Of a stretch of 64,000 nt of DNA, positions 1-9,647 are shown in pieces. A model generated the notes under the pieces. It was not told where the DNA came from and searched no databases. It worked only from the letters and a program-made list of their open reading frames with translations. The position numbers and the translations under genes are program-made. Numbering within the stretch: position 1 is the first letter of the stretch; each line of letters opens with the position of its first letter. Source of the stretch: Aliirhizobium smilacinae (GTDB taxonomy: Bacteria > Pseudomonadota > Alphaproteobacteria > Rhizobiales > Rhizobiaceae); assembly GCF_006335145.1 (NCBI RefSeq), contig NZ_VDMN01000004.1, positions 62,001 through 126,000 on the forward strand, in the 5' to 3' direction.

Positions 1-815
1 TCATGTCACTGATCATGATGGTCTTCATGATCGTTCCGATCATCGCGCCTGGAACCGGACAGCTGGTGCTGTTCTTCGGCAACTGGCATCTGATCTTCGC
101 CTTCATCGCAGTCGTCGGCATCATCGTCACGTGGTGGGTGGCAAGACGCCTGCCCGAAACGCTCGATCAGGAAGATGTCCGTCCGTTCACGGTCTCTTCC
201 GTGCTTGCCGGCTTCCTGATCGTGCTCACCAACCGTTTGGCGCTTTGCTACACGCTGGCAACCACCTTCGTTCTCGGCGCGCTGTTCGGCTTCATCAATT
301 CCGCTGAGCAGGTCTATGTTGGCATCTATAAGCTTGGCGTGATGTTCCCCGTCGCCTTCGCGGCAGTCGCCGTCTTCATGTCCCTGTCGGCCTTCCTGAA
401 TTCCCGGCTTGTCGGGCGGTTCGGCATGCGCCGCCTGTCTCATGGAGCGCTGCTCGGTTTTATCGCCACGACCCTGCTTTGGCTGCTGGTTCAGGTATTG
501 GGACCGCAACCGATGCCATTCCTGCTGTTCCTCGCCTTCTTCGCACTGACAATGTTTCAGTTCGGCTGGATCGCCTCGAACTTCAACTCGCTGGCAATGG
601 AGCCGCTCGGACACGTTGCGGGCACGGCATCGTCTGTTCTCGGTTTCCTGGGAACGGTCGGCGGCGCCGCGATCGGCGCGATGATCGGCCAATCCTTCAA
701 CGAGACTGCACTGCCGATGATCGCGGGTTTCTTTACCGTATCGATCATCGGTCTTATGTTCGTGCTGATCGGCGAAAAGGGCAAGCTCTTCCATCCACAC
801 AACCCCAAGGTCTGA
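1..815 (+). CDS. MFS multidrug exporter, Bcr/CflA-like (5' truncated by window edge)
   Basis: This is the C-terminal part, about 270 residues, of a major facilitator superfamily exporter in the inner membrane. About eight hydrophobic helices remain. The first visible segment has the pattern P-x-x-A-P-G-x-G followed by a W-H-L-I-F helix and a cytoplasmic RLPETL motif, which is typical of the helix 5-6 end and central loop of Bcr/CflA-type drug:proton antiporters. The true start lies upstream of base 1; the ATG at base 3 is an internal Met. Substrate cannot be predicted. A strong bidirectional terminator follows the stop codon, separating it from the convergent IalB-like gene. Confidence 0.8.
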   Translation, partial: MSLIMMVFMIVPIIAPGTGQLVLFFGNWHLIFAFIAVVGIIVTWWVARRLPETLDQEDVRPFTVSSVLAGFLIVLTNRLALCYTLATTFVLGALFGFINSAEQVYVGIYKLGVMFPVAFAAVAVFMSLSAFLNSRLVGRFGMRRLSHGALLGFIATTLLWLLVQVLGPQPMPFLLFLAFFALTMFQFGWIASNFNSLAMEPLGHVAGTASSVLGFLGTVGGAAIGAMIGQSFNETALPMIAGFFTVSIIGLMFVLIGEKGKLFHPHNPKV

Positions 816-866
816 ATGGAACATGCCGCTCATCATGATGGGCGGCTATCTTTCCGGAGATGAACC

Positions 867-913
867 ACAACAAAAAGACCGCGACGCAGCCAGCGTCGCG
901 GTCTTTTTGTTGT
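867..913. terminator. Bidirectional rho-independent terminator
   Basis: A perfect 21-bp inverted repeat (867-887 and 893-913) has a 5-base loop. Its GC-rich inner stem is flanked by A5 on one side and T5 on the other, so it can stop transcription from both directions. It lies between the converging MFS gene and the IalB-like gene. Confidence 0.9.
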
Positions 914-1013
914 GCCTTTTTCCATGGCAGGCTGGCATCGCATCACGACAAACGAAAAGGGCGCAACCCATGAGGCGCGCCCTTTGCTTTAAACCTGCGA
1001 GGAGTTGAGGTGC

Positions 1014-1661
1014 TTACTGACCCTGCTTGGCAGCGCTCTGAGCTTCTTCAAGCTTCTTGCGTGCTTCCTCAGCCTTCTTCTGCATACCTTCTTCCAGCGT
1101 ACGCTGGCTTTCGGCCAACTGCGACTGGGTGATCGCCGGGCCGTCGAAGGCGCCGGTGAAGCCACCGAGCGAAACCTTGATCGGGTTCGGAGCGCGGCGG
1201 AAGTTCATCGAAGTGAAGACCACGTCATTGCCCTTTTTCAGGCTGGCGATCATCGCATCCGTCAACGGAATTTCGGCTGTGCACTTGTCCGGCAGGCAGA
1301 CGGTGTAATCGAGCTTCTGGCCCTTGCCGCCATCGATCTGCATGACGACGCCCGGAGGAACCAGACGCGCGGTCGGTACAGAAACCTGAAGAAGCTTGCG
1401 GTTGACCTTGCCTTCGAGCGTGATCAGGCCGACGGCGGTGATCAGCTGGCCGTTCTGCGCGAGGATGACATTCTGCACCACGCAAAGATCGGCGTCGTCC
1501 TGCTTGGTGCAGGTCTTGAACCAGCCGAGCGGCGGAGCACTAGGCGCTGCCGGAGCTGCAGCCTGCTGTGCAGATGCCGCGAACGGCATGGCAGCCGCGC
1601 CGACGGTAAGAGCCAGAGCGGACATAGCCGTCCGCAGAACTTTGGTAGCCTTAAGATTCAT
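1014..1661 (-). CDS. Invasion-associated locus B (IalB) family periplasmic protein
   Basis: A 215-residue secreted protein. It has a signal peptide of about 32 residues ending A-S-A-Q, an Ala/Pro-rich linker, then an IalB-type beta-rich domain. Two cysteine pairs (CTKQDDADLC and CLPDKC) probably form disulfides in the periplasm. The last 35 residues are a charged Glu/Lys/Ala helix, probably a coiled coil. The family is named for a Bartonella invasion factor, but paralogues are common in free-living rhizobia, where no clear role is established. It is a single gene, divergent from the peptide-binding protein gene and terminated by the hairpin at 867-913. Confidence 0.85.
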   Translation of the reverse strand: MNLKATKVLRTAMSALALTVGAAAMPFAASAQQAAAPAAPSAPPLGWFKTCTKQDDADLCVVQNVILAQNGQLITAVGLITLEGKVNRKLLQVSVPTARLVPPGVVMQIDGGKGQKLDYTVCLPDKCTAEIPLTDAMIASLKKGNDVVFTSMNFRRAPNPIKVSLGGFTGAFDGPAITQSQLAESQRTLEEGMQKKAEEARKKLEEAQSAAKQGQ

Positions 1662-1939
1662 AACGAGATCCGTCTCCTGAAAACCCTCGGACGCGGCAAT
1701 GCCTTCAATCCCTGGGGGTGTCCTACTGATGTGTCACCTGGGGTTCAAATGAGGCTTTTGAATGACCCCACCTCTCGTCCCTCTGTTACATCGCGGCCGC
1801 TCCGATATCCAGCCCCCCGCCTTTATATTTGAATACTCAAAGGCACGGATGACCAGTTGTTTTATCGGATGCGCAAGGTTGGTCGCAGGCCAAGACTGGT
1901 CTATTTTGCGGCGAATCGGCGATACCTATCGGGGTCCTT

Positions 1940-3745
1940 ATGCGGCGTTTTCTCATCTTGTTGATTGCGGTCCTGATGCCGCTCCCGCTGGCAGCGGCCC
2001 CCATCCACGGGATTGCCATGCACGGTACGCCGAACCTGCCTGCAGACTATCGCCATTTCGACTACGTCAATCCGCAGGTGAAGAAAGGCGGATCGGTCCG
2101 TTATGGCGTTGTCGGCACTTTCGATAGCCTTAACCCCTTCAACCTGAAGAGCATCCGCACCACCGCTCGCGGCATCTGGGATCCTGCTTTCGGCAATCTG
2201 ATCTACGAAACCCTGATGACCCGCTCCGGCAACGAGCCCTTCACGCTTTATGGTCTTCTAGCGGAATCCGTCGAATGGGATGACCAGCGCAGCTTCGTCC
2301 AGTTCAATCTGAACCCGAAAGCCAGATGGTCGGACGGCCAGCCGGTGACGCCCGAAGACGTGATGTTTTCCCTGCAGGTGTTGCGCGACAAGGGGCGTGT
2401 TCCTTTTTCGGCAAGGCTCGACCGGATAAGCAAGATGGAAAAGGTGGGAGACCACGGCGTTCGATTCACCTTCAACGAAAAGGCCGACCGCGAATTTCCG
2501 CTCATCCTGGCAAGCTCCACGCCGATCTTGCCGAAACATGCGATCGACGCTGATTCGTTCGACCAGTCGACGCTGAAGCCGCCTGTCGGCTCAGGCCCCT
2601 ACCTTATCAAAACCATCGCCCCAGGCGAGCGCATCGTCTACGAGCGAAACCCCGATTACTGGGGCAAAGATATCCCGGCCAAGGTCGGCTTCGACAATTA
2701 CGACCGGATCTCGGTGGAATATTTCCTGCAGGAATCGACGATGTTCGAGGCATTCAAGAAAGGTGCCGTCGATATCTATCTGGAAGGCAGCCCAACGCAC
2801 TGGGAACGTGCCTACGATTTTCCAGCCGCCCACAATGGCGATGTGATCAAGGACACTTTCACCCCGCAACTGCCGACCGGCATGCTTGGTTTTGTCTTCA
2901 ACACACGCCGCCCGCTTTTTTCCGACGTCAATGTCCGCGCCGGCCTGTCGCTGGTTTTCGATTTCGAATGGGCAAACAGGAACCTGTTCGAAAATGCCTA
3001 TACGCGCACCGAGAGCTTCTGGCAGGGTTCACCGCTTTCCTCGCTCGGAACCCCCGCAGACGAGCGCGAACTCACCCTTTTGGGGGCCGAGAAAGATCGC
3101 ATAGAGCCGGACATGCTCGACGGCACCTATCATCTGCCGAAAACCGATGGCTCGGGCGCGGATCGCGCAGTCCTGAAAAAGGCGGTCGATCTCCTGGAAA
3201 AGGGCGGCTACACGATCAAGGACGGCAGAATGTCGGACGATCGCGGCCGTCATCTCTCTTTCGAGGTGATGGCGCAGACCATCGATCAGGAAAAACTTGC
3301 CATCACCTATCAGCGAAGCCTCAGGCTGATCGGCGTCGATATGCGCATTCGCACCGTCGACGATTCGCAATACCAGGCGCGCTCGTCGAATTTCGACTAT
3401 GACATGATCATCAAATCCTATCCGTCTTCGCTGTCTCCCGGCATCGAGCAGATCGGCCGATGGGGATCGACCGCGCGCGACGCTCCCGGCAGCAACAATT
3501 TTGCCGGCACGGCAGATCCGGATATCGACCGTCTGATAGAGGCCATGCTCACCGCCCGTCTGGACGAGGATTTCCGGGCGTCGGTGCGGGCCTATGACCG
3601 ACTGCTGCTTTCAGGTCACTATCTCGTGCCGCTCTATCATGTCCCCAATCAATGGGTGGCGCGGCGCAAACATATCAGTTATCCCGAAATCTTGCCGCTC
3701 TACGGCTACCAGCTCAACACCTGGTGGGATAACCGGGCGCAGTAA
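1940..3745 (+). CDS. Family 5 extracellular solute-binding protein (YejA-like peptide binding)
   Basis: A 601-residue periplasmic ligand-binding protein of the SBP_bac_5 family. An N-terminal signal peptide ends near L-A-A-A at about residue 20. The mature start (HGIAMHG, then YVNPQVKKGG) and the early segment ending SLNPFN are characteristic of the YejA branch, which serves microcin C and oligopeptide importers. A typical SDGQPVTPEDV motif lies at about residue 130. No permease or ATPase gene is beside it, so it is an orphan binding protein here or works with a transporter elsewhere. The start is the ATG giving a proper signal peptide. Confidence 0.85.
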   Translation: MRRFLILLIAVLMPLPLAAAPIHGIAMHGTPNLPADYRHFDYVNPQVKKGGSVRYGVVGTFDSLNPFNLKSIRTTARGIWDPAFGNLIYETLMTRSGNEPFTLYGLLAESVEWDDQRSFVQFNLNPKARWSDGQPVTPEDVMFSLQVLRDKGRVPFSARLDRISKMEKVGDHGVRFTFNEKADREFPLILASSTPILPKHAIDADSFDQSTLKPPVGSGPYLIKTIAPGERIVYERNPDYWGKDIPAKVGFDNYDRISVEYFLQESTMFEAFKKGAVDIYLEGSPTHWERAYDFPAAHNGDVIKDTFTPQLPTGMLGFVFNTRRPLFSDVNVRAGLSLVFDFEWANRNLFENAYTRTESFWQGSPLSSLGTPADERELTLLGAEKDRIEPDMLDGTYHLPKTDGSGADRAVLKKAVDLLEKGGYTIKDGRMSDDRGRHLSFEVMAQTIDQEKLAITYQRSLRLIGVDMRIRTVDDSQYQARSSNFDYDMIIKSYPSSLSPGIEQIGRWGSTARDAPGSNNFAGTADPDIDRLIEAMLTARLDEDFRASVRAYDRLLLSGHYLVPLYHVPNQWVARRKHISYPEILPLYGYQLNTWWDNRAQ

Positions 3746-3746
3746 A

Positions 3747-3794
3747 GCAATTCCAGCAAAATTGGGAAGCGGTTTTGCGTCCGGAATTGCGTAA
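3747..3794. repeat. Dispersed intergenic repeat, copy 1
   Basis: About 48 bases begin GCAATTCCAGCAAAA and end TCCGGAATTGCGT, so the ends form an inverted repeat (GCAATTCC / GGAATTGC). A near-identical copy lies at 23961-24008. Short palindromic elements of this kind are scattered between genes in rhizobial chromosomes. Confidence 0.8.
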
Positions 3795-3881
3795 GACAGA
3801 ACACTGGAGAAGTTTCGCGTTTCGAAGAAAAGCGGAAATGCTCCGGACACCCAAACTGCAGTTTTCGCGAAGGATCCAGCC

Positions 3882-4553
3882 ATGGAGCGCGTTACCATCG
3901 ACATCGTCTCGGACGTCGTCTGCCCCTGGTGTTATCTCGGCAAGGCACGGCTCGAACTGGCGATCGCCGAAGTCCAGGATGAGCTTGGCGTCGATGTGAA
4001 CTGGCACCCCTACCGGCTCAATCCGGACATTCCGCCGGAAGGGGTCGACCAAAAAGCTTATCTCGAAGAAAAGCTCGGCGGCGCTGAAGCCGTTGCCCGC
4101 GGCCACGAAATGTTGACGAAACTCGGGCAGGAAGTCGGCATCCGCTACGATTTCGACGCGATCAAGATCGGCCCCAATACGCTCGATGCACACCGTTTGC
4201 TGCATTGGGCTTCGATCGAAGGCCGCGAAGTGCAGGACCGCGTTGCGACCGCACTTTTCAAGGCGAACTTCGAGGAGGGCCGCAATGTCGGCGATCATAC
4301 GGTTCTTGCCGAAATCGCCGAAAGCTGCGGCATGGATCGCAACGTCGTCGAAAACCTGCTGAAATCCAATGCGGACATTGATACAATTCTTGGCGAGATC
4401 GATGCGGCGCAGAAAATGGGCGTCAATGGCGTGCCCTTCTTCATCATCGATGGACAATATGCCATCAGCGGTGCACAGCCCCCCGACGTGCTTGCCGGCG
4501 CCTTGCGTGACGTCGCCAAACTCAAGGCAGAAGCCCGCAAGGGCATGATCTAG
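3882..4553 (+). CDS. DsbA-family oxidoreductase, FrnE-like
   Basis: A 223-residue protein of the DsbA/2-hydroxychromene-2-carboxylate isomerase fold, FrnE branch. The CPWC redox motif is at residues 14-17 and the cis-Pro loop is the GVPFFII segment near residue 185. There is no signal peptide, so it is cytoplasmic, as FrnE relatives usually are. The family acts in thiol-disulfide exchange and is linked to oxidative stress tolerance. The start ATG has a good ribosome site (GAAGGA). The next gene, an EamA transporter, begins 20 bases after the stop and may be cotranscribed. Confidence 0.85.
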   Translation: MERVTIDIVSDVVCPWCYLGKARLELAIAEVQDELGVDVNWHPYRLNPDIPPEGVDQKAYLEEKLGGAEAVARGHEMLTKLGQEVGIRYDFDAIKIGPNTLDAHRLLHWASIEGREVQDRVATALFKANFEEGRNVGDHTVLAEIAESCGMDRNVVENLLKSNADIDTILGEIDAAQKMGVNGVPFFIIDGQYAISGAQPPDVLAGALRDVAKLKAEARKGMI

Positions 4554-4573
4554 CTCTTTCAAAGGCCACCCCA

Positions 4574-5512
4574 GTGCAAAAAGACCAGTCCCTCAAGGGT
4601 GTCCTCCTCGCCTTTGCGGCATTTGCCGCCTATGCGTGGAGCGATGCCAGCGTGAAATTGATCGAGGGCCAGTTGAGCCCCTATCAATCTTCATTCCTCG
4701 GCGCCGTATTCTGCCTCGTCGGCCTGCCCTTCATCATGAAAAGCGGCGACCGGTGGAGCGATATCGTCCGCACCACCAACCGCCCGCTCTGGCTTCTGCG
4801 CTTCGTCGCCCAGGCCGGCGGCACGATCGGCAGCGTTACCGCTTTCACCCATCTGTCGATGGCGGAAGCATTCGCGCTGATCTTCCTCCTGCCCTCCTTC
4901 GTCACCATCATGTCGGTGATCTTTCTGAAGGAACAGGTCGGATACCGTCGCTGGGCGGCCGTCGTCATCGGTTTCATCGGCGTCATGGTCGTGCTGCGCC
5001 CCGGCTTCCGCGAATTGTCGATCGGCCATCTCGGCGCAGTCTTCGGCGGTTTGAGCGGCGCGATTTCGATCGTCGTCTTCCGTGCCATGGGGCCGTCGGA
5101 AAAGAACATTTCGCTTTATGGCGCAGGTGTGCTTGGTACGCTGATCGTCTGCGGCGCGCTGGCCATCCCCGGTTTCCAAGCGCCGACCGCCATGCAATGG
5201 GTCTGGCTTGCCGGATACGGGCTGCTGGCAGCACTTGCCGCCATCCTCGTCATGTATGCGGCAACCCATGTGCCGGCATCGATGATCGGTCCGATACAAT
5301 ACAGCCAGATGCTCTGGGCGGTCGCCTTCGGTTACCTCGTCTTTGGCGATGGTATCGATCTGCCGATGCTGCTGGGCATCGTGCTCATCATCGGTTCGGG
5401 CATGCTGACACTGATCCGCGAACGCGTCCGCGGCACCCCGCTACCGCCCGCCCTGGGCACCGATGCTCAGGCCGCAGCGGTGATGGCCCCGGAAGACGGG
5501 AATGGAAAGTAG
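4574..5512 (+). CDS. EamA/DMT-superfamily transporter
   Basis: A 312-residue inner-membrane protein with about ten hydrophobic helices in two EamA repeats: residues 8-140 with the helix ending IGVMVVLRPG, and 150-285 ending GSGMLTLIRER. Members export amino acids, nucleobases or other small metabolites; substrate cannot be told from sequence. The chosen start is a GTG 20 bases after the upstream stop. The C-terminus is a short Ala/Pro-rich cytoplasmic tail. Confidence 0.85.
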   Translation: MQKDQSLKGVLLAFAAFAAYAWSDASVKLIEGQLSPYQSSFLGAVFCLVGLPFIMKSGDRWSDIVRTTNRPLWLLRFVAQAGGTIGSVTAFTHLSMAEAFALIFLLPSFVTIMSVIFLKEQVGYRRWAAVVIGFIGVMVVLRPGFRELSIGHLGAVFGGLSGAISIVVFRAMGPSEKNISLYGAGVLGTLIVCGALAIPGFQAPTAMQWVWLAGYGLLAALAAILVMYAATHVPASMIGPIQYSQMLWAVAFGYLVFGDGIDLPMLLGIVLIIGSGMLTLIRERVRGTPLPPALGTDAQAAAVMAPEDGNGK

Positions 5513-5544
5513 GATTGTGCGGTAAGGCAATCCTTGCCCACAGC

Positions 5545-5708
5545 CGTCATGCTCGGGCTTGTCCCGAGCATCTGACCACGCTCCACGCTGGCTCCGCGAC
5601 GCGGCGGATAACGACAGTCGCGCCAAGGTGAATGCGAGCATTGAGCCACTCTCGCCACAATCCGAACAGTGATCGCAGCAGATCCTCGAGACAAGCCCGA
5701 GGATGACG
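5545..5708. repeat. Inverted-repeat intergenic element (RIME-like)
   Basis: Two 30-base arms, 5545-5574 and 5679-5708, are near-perfect reverse complements (CGTCATGCTCGGGCTTGTCC and its partner). Each arm contains its own short dyad (CTCGGGCTTGTCCCGAG type). They enclose about 100 bases of unique sequence. This is the layout of the mosaic intergenic elements common in Rhizobiaceae. It lies between converging genes (EamA transporter and mfd) and may also act as a transcription barrier. Confidence 0.8.
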
Positions 5709-5718
5709 GTCGTGACGC

Positions 5719-8700
5719 TTACCCCTTCGCCAGTTCCGCAAACTGCGTCATGATCTGTGCAGCAGCCGTCAGGCGTTTGGTCGGTGTCGGCAGGTCGCGG
5801 TTGAGGAAGATGCTCTGGTCCGGACGGATCTTGGCGAGCGATCCCTGCTTGGCGATATAACCGACCAGATTGGCCGGGTTGGGGAACTGCTTGTCGCGGA
5901 AGACGATGACGATGCCCTTCGGCCCGGCATCCACCTTCTCGACATTCGCCTTGCGGCACAGCGTCTTGATATAGACAACCTTCAACAGGTTTTGCACTTC
6001 CGGCGGCATCGGGCCGAACCGGTCGATCATTTCCGCACCGAAACCATCGAGTTCCGACAGTTCCTGTACCTCGCCGAGGCGGCGATACAGGCCCATGCGC
6101 AGATGCAGGTCCGGCACGTAGTTTTCCGGGATCATCGTGGTAATGCCGACCGAGATCTGCGGCGACCAGCCGGTATCGACAACCTCGTCCTCGCCCTTCA
6201 CTTCGGCAACCGCTTCCTCCAGCATCTGCTGGTAAAGCTCAAAACCGACTTCCTTGATATGGCCTGACTGTTCCTCGCCCAAGAGATTGCCCGCACCGCG
6301 GATATCGAGGTCGTGGCTTGCCAGCTGGAAACCGGCGCCGAGCGTGTCAAGCGACTGCAGCACCTTGAGGCGCCGGTCGGCCATTTGCGTCAGCACCTTG
6401 TTGACCGGCAGCGTGAACAGCGCAAAGGCGCGAACCTTGGAGCGCCCGACGCGACCGCGCAGCTGGTAGAGCTGGGCGAGACCGAACATGTCGGCACGGT
6501 GGACGATCAGCGTATTGGCGGTCGGCACGTCGAGGCCGGATTCGACGATCGTGGTCGACAGGAGCACGTCATATTTGCCGTCATAAAAGGCATTCATGAT
6601 GTCTTCCAGCTCGCCCGCCGCCATCTGGCCATGGGCGACCGCCACTTTCAGCTCCGGCACGTCGGACTGCAGGAAGGCCTGGATATCGGCAAGATCGGCA
6701 AGCCGCGGGCAGACATAAAAGCTCTGACCGCCGCGGTAATGCTCGCGCATCAGCGTCTCGCGGATCACCAGCGGATCAAACGGCGAGATGAAGGTGCGAA
6801 CCGCCATGCGGTCGACCGGCGGCGTGGTGATCAGCGACAGTTCGCGCACGCCCGTCATCGCCAGCTGCAGCGTCCGCGGGATTGGCGTCGCCGACAGCGT
6901 TAGGACGTGGACGTCGGTCTTCAGATCCTTCAGCCGCTCCTTGTGCTTAACGCCGAAATGCTGCTCCTCGTCGATGATCAGCAGCGACAGATTGGCAAAC
7001 TGGATTCCGGCGCCGAGCAGTGCATGGGTGCCGACGACGATATCGACCTTGCCCTCGGCGATATCCTTTTTCGTCTGCGCCAGTTCCTTGGCCGAGACGA
7101 GGCGCGAGGCCTGCGCGATCTTGATCGGCAGCCCGCGGAACCGCTCGGTAAAGGTCTTGAAATGCTGGCGCGACAGAAGCGTCGTCGGCACGACGACTGC
7201 CACCTGCGCCCCGTTCATCGCCGCGAAGAAGGCGGCGCGCAAGGCCACTTCCGTCTTGCCGAAACCGACATCGCCGCAGACGAGCCGGTCCATCGGACGA
7301 CCGGCGGCAAGATCCTCGCGCACCGATTCGATCGCGGTTTCCTGGTCTTCCGTCTCGTCATAGGGGAAACGGGCGGCGAATTCGTCGTAAAGCCCTTCCG
7401 GCGTCGCCAGAACCGGCGCACGGCGCACCATGCGGGTGGCGGCGATGCGGATCAGGTCGCCGGCCATGTCGAGCAGGCGTTTCTTCAGCTTCGCCTTGCG
7501 GGCCTGCCAGGCGCCGCCGCCGAGCCGGTCGAGATTGGCTTCCGCCGCATCCGAGCCGTAACGGGACAGCAGATCGATGTTTTCGACCGGCAGGAACAGT
7601 TTTGCCTGATCGGCATAATGCAGTTCGAGACAGGCGCGCGGCGCACCGGCCGCCTCGATGGTGATCAGCCCGACGAATTTGCCGATACCATGTTCGGCAT
7701 GAACGACGAGCGACCCTTCGTCGAGACCGGCGACTTCGGTGAGGAAATCGGCGCCGCGCTTGCGCCTCTTGCCCCGGCGCACCATCCGGTCGCCGAGAAT
7801 GTCCTGTTCGCCGATGACGACGATATTGCCCGTCTCGAAGCCTGCCTCGAGGCTCATCACGGCAGACGCCGCCTCGCCTTTTTCCAGCTTGTCGAGATCG
7901 GCAAGCTTGTCGATCTGCTTGATCCGCTTCAGCCCGCGCTCATCCAACACTTGCAGCAGGCGGTCGAGCGAGCCGGCAGACCAGCCGGTGACGACAACTT
8001 TTGCGCCCTCTGCCCGCTTGTCGGCAATATGTTTGACGACGAGATCGAAGACATTCACCCGCTCTTCGCGGTCCTGCGTCTCTGAACTCGCTTCCGCCTG
8101 ACTTTTCGCCCAGCGCGGACCGGTATGGGCATCGAGTGTCACCACTGGGCGACCCGAGGCATCCATCTCGTTGAACGGCGTCAGCCGAAGCGCCGCCGCC
8201 TCGTCCAAAGCCGATGCAAAGGCCTTGCTGTCGAGATAAAGCTGGCCGGGTGAAACCGGCTTATAGGGGGTGGAATGTGCAGCCGCCCCCTTGCCCTGCG
8301 AGCCCTGATCACGCCGCGCCTCGAAATAGTCGATCACCAGCTTGGAGCGCTCGCCCGCAGCTTCACGGGCGGTATGGTCGGTGACGATGCGGAAACCGGC
8401 AAGATAGTCGAAGGCCGTTTCCAGCCTTTCGTAAAACAGCGGCAGCCAGTGTTCCATGCCGGCATAACGCCGGCCTTCGGAAACCGCCTGATACAGCGCG
8501 TCGTCGCGGTTGGCAGCACCGAACAGCGACAGGTAATTGGTGCGGAACCGGCTGATCGTATCCGGTGTCAGCGTCACTTCGCTCATCGGATTGAGATCGA
8601 GCGACCGCGCCTGTCCCGTCGTGCGCTGGCTGGCTGGATCAAACGAGCGGATTGTCTCCAGCGTATCGCCGAAGAAATCGAGCCGCACCGGCTCTTCCGA

Positions 8701-9237
8701 TCCCGGCACGAAGACATCGAGAATACCGCCGCGCACCGCAAATTCACCGACTTCGCGCACCGTCGAAACGCGGTCGAACCCGTTGCGCTCCAGCCTTGCG
8801 GCAATATCGTCCATACGGATCTGGTTGCCGGGACGGGCCGAAAACGCCAGGCTTTCGATGATCTCCGCCGGCGCGATCTTCTGCAGCATCGCATTGACGG
8901 TGACCAGCACGATCGCCGGATGCGGCTTCTTCGCATGCGCGATCAGGCCCGACAGCGCCGTCAGTCTCCGGGCGGAGACATCGGCACTTGGCGACACGCG
9001 GTCGTAAGGCAGGCAGTCCCAGGCCGGCAGCGACAGGACCGGGATCTCCGGCGCGACGAAGGACAGCATCTGCTCGATGTCGGGCATGCGCTGGCCATCG
9101 GACACAACATAGGCGACGGACTGGCCGGAGTGGGCAAGCTCGGCCAGCACCATCGGCTCCATGCCGGGCGGCACATTGCCGATCGTCAGCGGCGCGGAAG
9201 CGGCCGCGATCTTCTTCGCATCAAATCCGGAAATCAT
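5719..9237 (-). CDS. mfd: Transcription-repair coupling factor Mfd
   Basis: An 1172-residue translocase that removes RNA polymerase stalled at DNA lesions and recruits UvrA. The N-terminal half is the UvrB-homology region. The RNA-polymerase-interacting domain lies around residues 505-580 (LVVHAEHGIGKFVGL). The SF2 motor domains follow, with Walker A GDVGFGKT at about 654-661, DEEQ box at 756-759, and motif VI in QLRGRVGRSKVRAFA. The TRCF domain is C-terminal. Length matches the family. The start ATG overlaps the stop of sdhE by one base (TAATG), so translation is probably coupled. Confidence 0.97.
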   Translation of the reverse strand: MISGFDAKKIAAASAPLTIGNVPPGMEPMVLAELAHSGQSVAYVVSDGQRMPDIEQMLSFVAPEIPVLSLPAWDCLPYDRVSPSADVSARRLTALSGLIAHAKKPHPAIVLVTVNAMLQKIAPAEIIESLAFSARPGNQIRMDDIAARLERNGFDRVSTVREVGEFAVRGGILDVFVPGSEEPVRLDFFGDTLETIRSFDPASQRTTGQARSLDLNPMSEVTLTPDTISRFRTNYLSLFGAANRDDALYQAVSEGRRYAGMEHWLPLFYERLETAFDYLAGFRIVTDHTAREAAGERSKLVIDYFEARRDQGSQGKGAAAHSTPYKPVSPGQLYLDSKAFASALDEAAALRLTPFNEMDASGRPVVTLDAHTGPRWAKSQAEASSETQDREERVNVFDLVVKHIADKRAEGAKVVVTGWSAGSLDRLLQVLDERGLKRIKQIDKLADLDKLEKGEAASAVMSLEAGFETGNIVVIGEQDILGDRMVRRGKRRKRGADFLTEVAGLDEGSLVVHAEHGIGKFVGLITIEAAGAPRACLELHYADQAKLFLPVENIDLLSRYGSDAAEANLDRLGGGAWQARKAKLKKRLLDMAGDLIRIAATRMVRRAPVLATPEGLYDEFAARFPYDETEDQETAIESVREDLAAGRPMDRLVCGDVGFGKTEVALRAAFFAAMNGAQVAVVVPTTLLSRQHFKTFTERFRGLPIKIAQASRLVSAKELAQTKKDIAEGKVDIVVGTHALLGAGIQFANLSLLIIDEEQHFGVKHKERLKDLKTDVHVLTLSATPIPRTLQLAMTGVRELSLITTPPVDRMAVRTFISPFDPLVIRETLMREHYRGGQSFYVCPRLADLADIQAFLQSDVPELKVAVAHGQMAAGELEDIMNAFYDGKYDVLLSTTIVESGLDVPTANTLIVHRADMFGLAQLYQLRGRVGRSKVRAFALFTLPVNKVLTQMADRRLKVLQSLDTLGAGFQLASHDLDIRGAGNLLGEEQSGHIKEVGFELYQQMLEEAVAEVKGEDEVVDTGWSPQISVGITTMIPENYVPDLHLRMGLYRRLGEVQELSELDGFGAEMIDRFGPMPPEVQNLLKVVYIKTLCRKANVEKVDAGPKGIVIVFRDKQFPNPANLVGYIAKQGSLAKIRPDQSIFLNRDLPTPTKRLTAAAQIMTQFAELAKG

Positions 9238-9557
9238 TAGCCGAGTTTCTCTTTCAGCGATTCTGTCGTGACAATATCGAAATCCGGCTTGTAGGCGGCA
9301 ACGCGCGCAAACATCGACGTATCGCGATCGGCGGGCAGCGGCTGCGCGCCGGTGATCCAGGCATGCAGGTCGTGATCATCCTCTGCCATGATCGCCTCGA
9401 ACTCGTCGAGTTCCTCATCGGAGAGTTTGGCAATCTCCGCCTCGGCAAACGAACCGAAGACGAGATCCATCTCGCGAATGCCGCGATGCCAGCAGCGATA
9501 GAGGATGCGCCTGCGGCGCGGGTCGAGGTCGGCGCTGGTGCGTGCCAATCCGGTCAT
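9237..9557 (-). CDS. sdhE: FAD assembly factor SdhE
   Basis: A 106-residue protein of the SdhE/YgfY family (DUF339), a cytoplasmic factor that promotes covalent attachment of FAD to succinate dehydrogenase SdhA. The signature RGIREMDL contains the family's RGxxE motif, and the acidic helix that follows (SDEELDEFEAIM) is also typical. I chose the ATG at 9557, giving M-T-G-L-A-R-T-S, because the family normally starts there; an in-frame ATG at 9584 is possible but has no ribosome site. The gene is immediately upstream of mfd and divergent from recG. Confidence 0.9.
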   Translation of the reverse strand: MTGLARTSADLDPRRRRILYRCWHRGIREMDLVFGSFAEAEIAKLSDEELDEFEAIMAEDDHDLHAWITGAQPLPADRDTSMFARVAAYKPDFDIVTTESLKEKLG

Positions 9558-9647
9558 AAGCCAAGTCCCTGTTTTGCGGTTCATATAGGATTGTTTTCGG
9601 CCCGCGTCACCTTGCCAAATGGGCAAAATCTATCGCATCTATCGGCC

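Noticed and set aside
5545..5708. CRISPR-like repeats
   Set aside because: There are only two arms in inverted orientation with about 100 bases between them; no direct repeat-spacer series exists here or elsewhere in the window.
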